From positions 46,011 to 67,609 of the forward strand of contig DGWH01000168.1 in NCBI GenBank assembly GCA_002395225.1: 21,599 bases of DNA, in the 5' to 3' direction. Below the pieces are notes generated by a model that was not told the origin of the DNA, did no database searches, and saw only the letters and a list, made by a program, of their open reading frames with translations. A program made the translations under genes and the position numbers. Source of the stretch: Christensenella sp. UBA4263 (lineage in GTDB: Bacteria; Bacillota; Clostridia; Christensenellales; Aristaeellaceae). This document shows positions 16,314-21,599 of the stretch, one piece after another (the first letter of the stretch is position 1; each line of letters begins with the position of its first letter).

Positions 16314-17462
16314 TCAGTGATGTCTTCGGTCCCGCAGGGTGTTGCTCGCGTGCCGGATGCTCTTGTTGATGTACATGTTCTTATCAATTTCCTCGAGAAA
16401 GGAGTCCTGGGTGGACTGGCCCGGGCGGAAGATGCCGCAGCCCATGGACAGGGAGAGAGTAAAGGGACGGACGGCGGTGGCATTGAAGGCTGTGACGGCA
16501 TTCTGGATACAGTTCATGACCTCTTCCATCTGGGACTGTACCGTTGTCCGGAGAAGAAGGATAAACTCATCGCCGGCAAACCTGATACAGACGGCATCGG
16601 AGGGAATATTGTCGGACAGAATGGACGCGACGTCACAAAGGGCTAGATCGCCTTTGGAGTGTCCGAACGTGTCGTTGATGTATTTGAAGTCATCGACGTC
16701 GATCATGATGCCGCTGAACGGATTGCGGCGATTCCACTGTCCCGTGCGCAGAACCGTGTTCAGGTAGAGCCGGTTGAAGATGTGCGTCAGCGGATCCTTG
16801 AAGACCAGCTCATTCTGGGTACACATATGAAGTGCGGTCAGGCCGATGGCTGTCGAGCACCAGGCAAGAGAAACGCCATAGATCATGGCCTGGAAAAAGC
16901 AACCGAACAGAAAAGGCGTCAGAAACGCCCAGATGGGGAAAAAGTCAACGGTATGTTTCCGCCGGCACAGGAAGACATTGACGGTGCTCGAGAGAATATA
17001 GGCAACGGGCAGAACAAAGAACAGGTAAGCCGAAGGCTTGCGGTGATAGACGTTATCTTTGTCTAAATAGAACAAATAATGACCGAAAAGATTTCCAAGG
17101 ATGATGACCAGCAGAATGACGGTGAGAATAAGAAGTGGACGGAAGGTGGTGTAAAGCCGCTTTTTGCTGTGATACAGCCGATAGTCCACATACAGACACC
17201 AGAGGAAGGAAAAGGAGATGTTGAAAAAATAGCACCAGGTATTTGAAAACTCCCCCAGAATTCTTGCCGGGACAGTATTAATGCCGTCAACCAGAAACGA
17301 AATGGATTCGTTGAGGCAGCAGCTGGCCACAATGAAAAGCATGCCGGTAAACAGCTGGTCGCTGATGGAACGTTTCTGTCTTGAAAGATGACTGCAGATC
17401 TGCAGAACGATTATAAGTGCAATGCCGATGGCATTGGTAATGACAATAGACTGGATATTCAT
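16314..17462 (-). CDS. Membrane-anchored GGDEF-domain protein, probable diguanylate cyclase with AGDEF active site
   Basis: The 382-residue product begins with about 220 residues containing six or so hydrophobic helices and no recognisable sensory fold. A GGDEF domain follows (about residues 220-375). It retains DPLTHIFNR, MIDVDDFKYINDTFGH (metal and substrate contacts) and RFAGDEFILLL. The signature motif is AGDEF rather than GGDEF; such variants are active in some characterised cyclases. The RxxD inhibitory site normally just before the motif is not seen (the segment reads IPSDAVCIRF). Expected role: c-di-GMP synthesis in response to a membrane or ligand signal. It is the only - strand gene and has its own promoter and terminator. 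Confidence 0.9.
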   Translation of the reverse strand: MNIQSIVITNAIGIALIIVLQICSHLSRQKRSISDQLFTGMLFIVASCCLNESISFLVDGINTVPARILGEFSNTWCYFFNISFSFLWCLYVDYRLYHSKKRLYTTFRPLLILTVILLVIILGNLFGHYLFYLDKDNVYHRKPSAYLFFVLPVAYILSSTVNVFLCRRKHTVDFFPIWAFLTPFLFGCFFQAMIYGVSLAWCSTAIGLTALHMCTQNELVFKDPLTHIFNRLYLNTVLRTGQWNRRNPFSGIMIDVDDFKYINDTFGHSKGDLALCDVASILSDNIPSDAVCIRFAGDEFILLLRTTVQSQMEEVMNCIQNAVTAFNATAVRPFTLSLSMGCGIFRPGQSTQDSFLEEIDKNMYINKSIRHASNTLRDRRHH

Positions 17463-17492
17463 GAATAATCCCCTGTAAGAAATAATGTGTAT

Positions 17493-17521
17493 ATTTTACC
17501 CCAATATTGTTCGATTGTAAA
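17493..17521 (-). promoter_or_regulatory. Promoter of the GGDEF gene
   Basis: Read on the - strand: TTTACA (17521-17516), exactly 17 nt, then TAAAAT (17498-17493), a good sigma-A match. It lies 31 nt upstream of the ATG in an AT-rich stretch. A weak AGGGGA binding site follows. Confidence 0.75.
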
Positions 17522-17588
17522 ATGTCTTTTTTATTCATAACAGAATGAAGACAGCAGATTGTCTGAAAAGAAGCGCAAAAATTTTTCC

Positions 17589-17617
17589 TTGTCAAACCGG
17601 GGAGGTTGTGATAATAT
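17589..17617 (+). promoter_or_regulatory. rpsB-tsf promoter
   Basis: TTGTCA (17589-17594) and, 17 nt on, TAATAT (17612-17617) within TGATAATATAT. It implies a leader of about 95 nt before rpsB. Confidence 0.7.
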
Positions 17618-17645
17618 ATCGCGGAAAACGCACCCGGATCTGTTT

Positions 17646-17674
17646 GGCAGTTCCTGCCCGAAAGGGTCTCTGCC
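17646..17674 (+). promoter_or_regulatory. Structured leader hairpin upstream of rpsB
   Basis: GGCAG (17646-17650) pairs with CTGCC (17670-17674). Across an asymmetric internal loop, CCC-GAAA-GGG (17657-17666) forms an inner stem capped by a GNRA-type tetraloop. Position in the leader of a ribosomal protein gene makes autogenous S2 control possible, but no known leader family is recognised. Confidence 0.45.
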
Positions 17675-17719
17675 TAAGAAGATGCGGGGAGGGTTTATAG
17701 ATTAAGGAGGAAAAAACCT

Positions 17720-18436
17720 ATGGCAGTTATCTCTATGAAGCAGTTGCTTGAGGCTGGTGTTCACTTTGGTCACCAGACGCGTCGCTGGAACCCGAAAATG
17801 GCTCCGTACATCTTTACCGAGCGCAACGGAATCTATATTATCGATCTGCAGAAGACCGTTCGCAAGATCGATGATGCGTATGCATTCATCCGTTCGGTCG
17901 CCATGGAAGGCAAGAGTGTTCTCTTTGTCGGCACCAAGAAGCAGGCGCAGGAGTCCATTGAGGCAGAGGCAAAGCGCTGCAACATGTTCTATGTCAACAA
18001 CCGCTGGCTGGGCGGCATGCTGACCAACTTCAGGACCATCAAGGGCCGTATCGGCCGTCTCAACGCCATCGATCAGATGGAAGAGCGCGGAGATTTTGAG
18101 GTTCTGCCGAAGAAAGAGGTTATCAAGCTCCAGCATGAGCGCACGAAGCTGCAGGAGAATCTGGGCGGCATCCGTGAGATGAAGAATCTCCCCGGCTGTC
18201 TGTTCGTGGTTGATCCCCGCAAGGAGCATATTGCTGTGGCAGAGGCTCGTGCACTGGGCATTCCGATTGTCGCAATCGTTGATACCAACTGCGATCCGGA
18301 TGAAATCGATTATGTCATCCCGGGCAATGATGATGCGATTCGTGCGGTCAAGCTGATTGCCGGAAAGATGGCAGATGCCGTTCTTGAGGGCAAGCAGGGC
18401 GAGCAGTCCGAGCCGGAAGCAGACGCAGCGATCTGA
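17720..18436 (+). CDS. rpsB: 30S ribosomal protein S2
   Basis: Structural protein of the small subunit, needed for S1 recruitment in bacteria that have it. The 238-residue product carries the S2 signatures: MKQLLEAGVHFGHQTRRWNPKM at the N terminus, then VLFVGTKKQAQE, YVNNRWLGGMLTNF and, near the C terminus, IPIVAIVDTNCDPDEIDYVIPGNDDAIR. The coiled-coil insertion (about residues 110-160) is normal. The strong AAGGAGG site (17704-17710) lies 9 nt from the ATG. Codon use is visibly shifted towards CGT/CGC and AAG, as expected for a highly expressed gene. It is followed by tsf in the usual order. Confidence 0.98.
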   Translation: MAVISMKQLLEAGVHFGHQTRRWNPKMAPYIFTERNGIYIIDLQKTVRKIDDAYAFIRSVAMEGKSVLFVGTKKQAQESIEAEAKRCNMFYVNNRWLGGMLTNFRTIKGRIGRLNAIDQMEERGDFEVLPKKEVIKLQHERTKLQENLGGIREMKNLPGCLFVVDPRKEHIAVAEARALGIPIVAIVDTNCDPDEIDYVIPGNDDAIRAVKLIAGKMADAVLEGKQGEQSEPEADAAI

Positions 18437-18444
18437 TGAGCACA

Positions 18445-18469
18445 GGCATGCAGGTCTGACCTGCATGCC
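18445..18469 (+). terminator. Strong hairpin between rpsB and tsf (attenuator or processing site)
   Basis: GGCATGCAGGT-CTG-ACCTGCATGCC is an 11-bp perfect stem with a 3-nt loop, 9 nt after the rpsB stop. No T-run follows, so it is more likely a partial terminator, RNase site or mRNA-stability element than a full terminator. Confidence 0.5.
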
Positions 18470-18504
18470 GCTCAACACTGACAGACAATCAGGAGGATGA
18501 GAAT

Positions 18505-19413
18505 ATGGCAACGATTACCAGTGGTTTGGTTAAGGAACTCCGTGAGCGCACCGGTGCAGGCATGATGGACTGCAAGAAAGCGCTGGTCGAATGTGATGGC
18601 GATATGGACAAGGCGATTGACTTCCTTCGTGAGAAGGGACTCGCTGCGGCTGCCAAGAAAGCCGGCCGTATTGCTGCTGAGGGCATGGTCTATGCCAATG
18701 TCAATCACAGCGGCGTGGGTGTCGTGATCGAGGTTAACTGCGAGACCGACTTTGTGGCCAATACGGACCGTTTCAAGGAGCTTTGCCGCAACTTTGCCGA
18801 GCACGTGGCTGTCTGCGCACCGGCCAATGTTGATGAAATGCTCAATCAGCCGTACTATGACGATGCAACCAAGACGGTTCAGGATCTCATCGGCGAGGCG
18901 ACCGCTTCCATTGGTGAGAAGATTTCCATTCGCCGTTTTGCCCGTTTCATGGGTGACAACAGCGTACTGGATTCCTATGTCCACATGGGCGGACGCATCG
19001 GCGTTCTGCTTGAGGCGACGGCTCCGGAAGTGACGGATGAAGTGAAGGCGCTGTGCCATGATCTTTCCCTGCACATTGCTGCTGCCAACCCGCTGTTTGT
19101 CCGCCGGGAGGAAGTTCCGACCGCCAATCTGGACAAGGAGCGCGAGGTGCTGACGCAGCAGGCTCTCAACGAAGGAAAGCCGCAGAAGATCGTCGAGCGC
19201 ATGGTGGAAGGCCGCATCGAGAAGTACTACAAGGAAGTCTGCCTGCTTGAGCAGCCCTTCGTCAAGGATCCGGATACCTCTGTGAAGGCACTTCTGGGTG
19301 ACAAGATGGATGTCGTCCGTTTCGTCCGCTTCGAGCGCGGTGAAGGACTTGAAAAGCGTCATGATGACCTGGCTGCTGATATCGCGGCAGAACAGGCGAA
19401 AATGAAGAAGTAA
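18505..19413 (+). CDS. tsf: Translation elongation factor Ts
   Basis: Nucleotide exchange factor that reloads EF-Tu with GTP. The N-terminal UBA-like domain has the classic LRERTGAGMMDCKKAL, followed by the conserved TDFVAN motif that contacts EF-Tu (about residue 80). Two core subdomains and a C-terminal helical module follow. The 302-residue length is typical for Clostridia. AGGAGG (18491-18496) lies 8 nt from the ATG. Codon use is like that of rpsB, fitting high expression. It shares a transcript with rpsB across an 11-bp hairpin and ends at a strong terminator, so it is not joined to pyrH. Confidence 0.98.
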   Translation: MATITSGLVKELRERTGAGMMDCKKALVECDGDMDKAIDFLREKGLAAAAKKAGRIAAEGMVYANVNHSGVGVVIEVNCETDFVANTDRFKELCRNFAEHVAVCAPANVDEMLNQPYYDDATKTVQDLIGEATASIGEKISIRRFARFMGDNSVLDSYVHMGGRIGVLLEATAPEVTDEVKALCHDLSLHIAAANPLFVRREEVPTANLDKEREVLTQQALNEGKPQKIVERMVEGRIEKYYKEVCLLEQPFVKDPDTSVKALLGDKMDVVRFVRFERGEGLEKRHDDLAADIAAEQAKMKK

Positions 19414-19415
19414 TG

Positions 19416-19445
19416 AAAAAAGGCATGCCATGCATGCCTTTTTTT
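19416..19445 (+). terminator. tsf terminator
   Basis: GGCATGC (19422-19428), loop CAT, GCATGCC (19432-19438), flanked by six As and seven Ts that extend the stem and supply the U-tract. It starts 3 nt after the tsf stop. Confidence 0.93.
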
Positions 19446-19503
19446 CAAAAACGGACCGGAATCATCCGCCGGGAGGCGGGAACGTGATAAAACCTGTCAT
19501 TGC

Positions 19504-19560
19504 GGAGTTGGCCCGGCGGGGCTGTGTCAGGGCGGAGTCCCTGCCGACTGCGGGGACAGG
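19504..19560 (+). promoter_or_regulatory. Structured leader upstream of pyrH
   Basis: AGTTGGC (19506-19512) can pair with GCCGACT (19543-19549, one G-T). CAGGG-cggagt-CCCTG (19528-19543) and GTCCC...GGGAC form overlapping alternatives. The blocks GGAGTTGGCC and C-G/A-ACTGCGG also occur in copy C at 14363-14443. The 138 nt between tsf and pyrH hold no clear promoter apart from a weak GATAAA at 19486. Confidence 0.35.
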
Positions 19561-19583
19561 CGACTGAAATGGAGGAGTCTGTA

Positions 19584-20294
19584 ATGCCGAAGTATAAACG
19601 TGTGCTGATTAAACTGAGCGGTGAGGCGCTGGGAGATCATGGACGTCTGTTTGATTTTGAACAGATTAACCGGGTTGCCGGAATTATTGCCGAGCTGCAT
19701 GCTACCGGTACCCAGATTGCACTGGTCATTGGTGCGGGAAACATCTGGCGCGGCCGTCAGGGCCCTGCTGCACAGATGACGGCCGTCAATGCGGATCATA
19801 TGGGCATGCTGGGCACCGCCATTAACAGCATTGCCATGCAGGATGCCGTAACGCATCACGGCGTCCCGGCGCATGTCCTTTCTGCGGTGGATATGAACCG
19901 GTTCTGCGAGCCCTATACGTACCGGGATGCGATTCGTTATCTGGAGCAGGGGGATGTGGTCATCTTTGCCTGCGGAACCGGAAATCCCTTCTTCTCGACC
20001 GATACGGCAGCCGCGCTTCGTTCAGTTGAAATTGGCGCAGATGCCATTCTACTGGCCAAGAATGTGGACGGGGTGTATGACAGCGATCCGCGTCTGAATC
20101 CGAATGCGAAGTTCCTGCCGGACCTGACCTATCAGGAAGTGATTGAGCGGGATCTGAAGGTGATGGACTCGGCGGCCATCACCATCTGCCGTGACAATCA
20201 GGTCCCCTCGATCCGCGTATTTGCGCTGGATCATCCGGAAAATATTCTGAAAGTCATTGACGGCGATCCGATGGGAACCACCGTGCATCCCTGA
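19584..20294 (+). CDS. pyrH: UMP kinase PyrH
   Basis: Phosphorylates UMP to UDP for RNA precursor and cell-wall nucleotide supply. It belongs to the amino-acid kinase family: KRVLIKLSGEALG at the N terminus, IALVIGAGNIWRG (nucleotide-binding loop), NADHMGMLGTAINS, and FACGTGNPFFSTDTAAALR (UMP site). The catalytic Asp-containing DGVYDSDPRLNPNA follows. The ATG at 19584 gives 236 residues, a standard length, and has GGAGGAG (19571-19577) 6 nt upstream. The frame extends back to 19500, but that stretch is leader and does not resemble the family. It is separated from tsf by a terminator and from frr by another. Confidence 0.97.
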   Translation: MPKYKRVLIKLSGEALGDHGRLFDFEQINRVAGIIAELHATGTQIALVIGAGNIWRGRQGPAAQMTAVNADHMGMLGTAINSIAMQDAVTHHGVPAHVLSAVDMNRFCEPYTYRDAIRYLEQGDVVIFACGTGNPFFSTDTAAALRSVEIGADAILLAKNVDGVYDSDPRLNPNAKFLPDLTYQEVIERDLKVMDSAAITICRDNQVPSIRVFALDHPENILKVIDGDPMGTTVHP

Positions 20295-20308
20295 CAGGAT
20301 TGTCTCTT

Positions 20309-20341
20309 CCCGGAACCTTTGGGTTCCGGGTATTGTTGTTT
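20309..20341 (+). terminator. pyrH terminator
   Basis: CCCGGAACC (20309-20317) and GGTTCCGGG (20322-20330) form a perfect 9-bp stem with a 4-nt loop, followed by the T-rich tract TATTGTTGTTT. Confidence 0.85.
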
Positions 20342-20454
20342 CAGGGCTGCCCCGGCACCGATTGGCAAAGGAGCAGATCCGGTCAGGCATCGGTCACTGC
20401 GGCAGCAGGAGAGAAAAACGGAGGAGAGGGAGCGGCCGGCATAAAACAAAAGGC

Positions 20455-20483
20455 TTGTCAAGAAATGGAGCATGTTGTACAAT
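20455..20483 (+). promoter_or_regulatory. frr promoter
   Basis: TTGTCA (20455-20460), a 17-nt spacer and TACAAT (20478-20483) make a near-consensus sigma-A promoter. It implies an 85-90 nt leader for frr. The 110 bases between the pyrH terminator and this promoter hold nothing I can identify. Confidence 0.82.
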
Positions 20484-20542
20484 AGGAAGCAAGTAACGGA
20501 GCGATAAGCCGAAGAGGCTGCCTCTAATGACCTGATTATCCG

Positions 20543-20559
20543 AATAAAGATGCTTTATT
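20543..20559 (+). promoter_or_regulatory. Hairpin immediately before the frr ribosome binding site
   Basis: AATAAAG-ATG-CTTTATT is a 7-bp perfect stem ending 2 nt before the AAGGAGGG site (20562-20569). A second small hairpin, AGAGG-CTG-CCTCT, lies at 20513-20525 in the same leader. The stem is AT-rich and weak, and may only affect mRNA stability or access to the binding site. Confidence 0.4.
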
Positions 20560-20575
20560 ATAAGGAGGGACCTGT

Positions 20576-21139
20576 ATGCCGATAACCCAAATCATGGATA
20601 ACGCAAAAGAAAAGATGGAGAAGACCAAGAATGTTCTCCGTGCTGATCTGATGGCCATTCGGGCTGGACGTGCCAATCCGCAGCTCCTGGACCGGATTAC
20701 GGTGGATTATTACGGTTCGCAGACGCCGCTGAAGAATGTGTCGAATATTTCGGCGCCTGAACCCCGTATCCTGCAGATTAATCCGTGGGATGCCAAGATG
20801 GTAAAGGAAATCTGCCGCGCGATTCAGGCCAGTGATCTCGGACTGAATCCGTCCACGGATGGCAAGGTGATCCGTCTGGTGCTGCCTGAGCTCAATGAGG
20901 AACGGCGTAAGGATCTGACGAAGCTGGTCCGGAAGACCGCGGAGGAGAGCAAGGTTGCCATCCGATCCATTCGCCGTGATGCGGTTGAACAGGTTAAGAA
21001 GATGAAGAAGAACAGCGAGATCACGGAGGATGACCAGAAGAAGGCAGAGGAGGATATCCAGAAGCTGACAGATGGCAACATCAAGGATATCGACAAGATT
21101 ACTGCCGAAAAGGAAAAGGAGATCATGGACGTCCACTGA
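20576..21139 (+). CDS. frr: Ribosome recycling factor
   Basis: Splits post-termination ribosomes together with EF-G. The 187-residue product has the standard length and the usual organisation. The first helix is MDNAKEKMEKTKNVLRADLMAIRAGRANP, and domain II is the beta-barrel with YYGSQTPLKNVSNIS. KVIRLVLPELNEERRKDLTKLVRK and the long C-terminal helix follow, including the basic RSIRRDA. It has its own promoter, a structured leader and a strong AAGGAGGG site. Its TGA overlaps the ATG of a small downstream ORF (TGATG), so the two are probably translated together. Confidence 0.98.
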   Translation: MPITQIMDNAKEKMEKTKNVLRADLMAIRAGRANPQLLDRITVDYYGSQTPLKNVSNISAPEPRILQINPWDAKMVKEICRAIQASDLGLNPSTDGKVIRLVLPELNEERRKDLTKLVRKTAEESKVAIRSIRRDAVEQVKKMKKNSEITEDDQKKAEEDIQKLTDGNIKDIDKITAEKEKEIMDVH

Positions 21140-21321
21140 TGGAGTGCTTGCTGGGACGCAGGGTGGAGGAGGCGCTTGCATTGCTGGCAGGCGAGGGAAT
21201 TCATCCTGAAATTGAAAAAACCGGCTCGGACCTCGCCGAGGAGGGAACGGTTCGCGTCGTTCAGGTATGTAACGGGGGCGCGGTCCTCCGGGTTTCGGTG
21301 TTTCCATCCGGAAAGAATTAA
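21139..21321 (+). CDS. Small protein of unknown function coupled to frr
   Basis: A 60-residue ORF begins at an ATG overlapping the frr stop. I do not recognise the family with certainty. The sequence has an N-terminal amphipathic helix (RRVEEALALLAGEGI), a charged turn, and two predicted beta strands (GTVRVVQVC and AVLRVSVFP). This helix-strand-strand pattern loosely recalls half a PASTA-like module. Evidence that it is real: the TGATG junction, codon use like its neighbours, and a terminator-like hairpin just after its stop. Evidence against: there is no ribosome binding site of its own at proper spacing (AAGGAG lies about 17 nt upstream), so it depends on re-initiation. It carries no signal peptide or known catalytic motif. 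Confidence 0.6.
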   Translation: MECLLGRRVEEALALLAGEGIHPEIEKTGSDLAEEGTVRVVQVCNGGAVLRVSVFPSGKN

Positions 21322-21324
21322 AAT

Positions 21325-21351
21325 GGCGGGGCATATCGCCTCGCCTTCTTT
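21325..21351 (+). terminator. Probable terminator after the frr-linked ORF
   Basis: GGCGGGG (21325-21331) pairs with CCTCGCC (21339-21345, one G-T) around a 7-nt loop and is followed by TTCTTT. The U-tract is modest. Confidence 0.55.
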
Positions 21352-21368
21352 ACAAAAAGCCAGCCAAA

Positions 21369-21420
21369 GGAGCGACTCTGTCGTTGAAAGGCCTCAGACA
21401 AAATCGCTCCGGCAATTGAG
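21369..21420 (+). repeat. Dispersed hairpin repeat, copy B1 (inner hairpin deleted)
   Basis: The outer stem GGAGCGA (21369-21375) / TCGCTCC (21404-21410) is perfect. Inside, CTCTGTCG runs directly into GGCCTCAGACAAAA, which is identical to the corresponding part of B3, so the GCGACAG arm and flank appear deleted. It ends with the conserved CTCCGGCAA...TGAG. Confidence 0.75.
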
Positions 21421-21427
21421 TTAATAT

Positions 21428-21510
21428 GAGGAGCGGCCCTGTCGCGCAGCGACAGTTAAGTCAAATCCAGGTCTTATGCAATGCTGCTCCGGCAAATGAT
21501 CAACAGTGAG
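21428..21510 (+). repeat. Dispersed hairpin repeat, copy B2
   Basis: The outer stem is GGAGCGGC (21430-21437) with GCTGCTCC (21483-21490), 8 bp with one G-T. The inner hairpin CTGTCGC-GCA-GCGACAG (21439-21455) is identical to A2 and B3. The 3' block is GCTCCGGCAAATGATCA, then TGAG. Confidence 0.85.
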
Positions 21511-21517
21511 GCCTGCA

Positions 21518-21599
21518 AAGGAGTTGCCCTGTCGCGCAGCGACAGTTTGTCAAATCCAGGCCTCAGACAAAAGCAACTCCGGCAAACGACCAACATTGA
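21518..21599 (+). repeat. Dispersed hairpin repeat, copy B3, reaching the window end
   Basis: The outer stem GGAGTTGC (21520-21527) / GCAACTCC (21573-21580) is a perfect 8 bp. The inner hairpin lies at 21529-21545. TCAAATCCAGG is shared with B2, and GGCCTCAGACAAAA with B1. It ends in CTCCGGCAAACGACCAACATTGA at the window edge, and further copies may follow. Confidence 0.85.

Noticed and set aside
16311..17066. Plus-strand open frames opposite the GGDEF gene
   Set aside because: The - strand frame encodes a clear GGDEF domain with its own promoter, whereas the + strand frames have no domain signal or binding site.
19500..19583. N-terminal extension of PyrH starting at 19500
   Set aside because: The stretch has leader-like inverted repeats and no similarity to UMP kinases, and a strong ribosome binding site precedes the ATG at 19584.

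Overview
The window looks like the chromosome of a Gram-positive Firmicute, most likely a fairly GC-rich member of the Clostridia (Lachnospiraceae-like). This is inferred from gene order: rsmB-rlmN-PP2C phosphatase-PASTA kinase-rsgA-rpe-thiamine pyrophosphokinase, then an HD triphosphohydrolase, dnaG-rpoD-trmK-Nif3, rnpB and rpsB-tsf. Strong AGGAGG-type ribosome binding sites, TTG and GTG starts and tight gene overlaps also fit. No species is claimed. All genes but one are on the + strand. I see no mobile element, CRISPR array, tRNA, rRNA or prophage.

Layout. Bases 1-8506 hold a tightly packed operon: rsmB (5' end outside the window), rlmN, the phosphatase stp, the kinase prkC, rsgA, rpe, thiN and a dGTPase-like HD protein. 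It couples rRNA modification and ribosome assembly with Ser/Thr signalling at the cell envelope, and ends at a strong terminator (8572-8601). Bases 8644-15171 hold a replication/transcription operon: dnaG, two tandem full-length primary sigma factor genes, trmK, a Nif3-like protein and a coiled-coil zinc-ribbon protein. RNase P RNA (15248-15579) follows with its own promoter and terminator, then a YigZ-family gene. A membrane GGDEF protein lies convergently on the - strand (16314-17462). Bases 17589-21321 hold rpsB, tsf, pyrH, frr and a small unknown ORF. Here the usual rpsB-tsf-pyrH-frr cluster is split by two terminators, and frr has its own promoter.

Most of the content is core housekeeping machinery. 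The least explained features are: (1) a family of dispersed, hairpin-forming intergenic repeats (1532-1692, 14361-14446, 21369-21599, perhaps 19504-19560) whose outer stems differ between copies by compensatory changes; (2) tandem duplicate rpoD genes with the same predicted promoter-reading helices but different C-terminal tails; (3) a 36-bp in-frame tandem repeat that gives RsmB a charged N-terminal extension; and (4) a small ORF translationally coupled to frr. No complete new system, such as a defence island or biosynthetic cluster, is visible.
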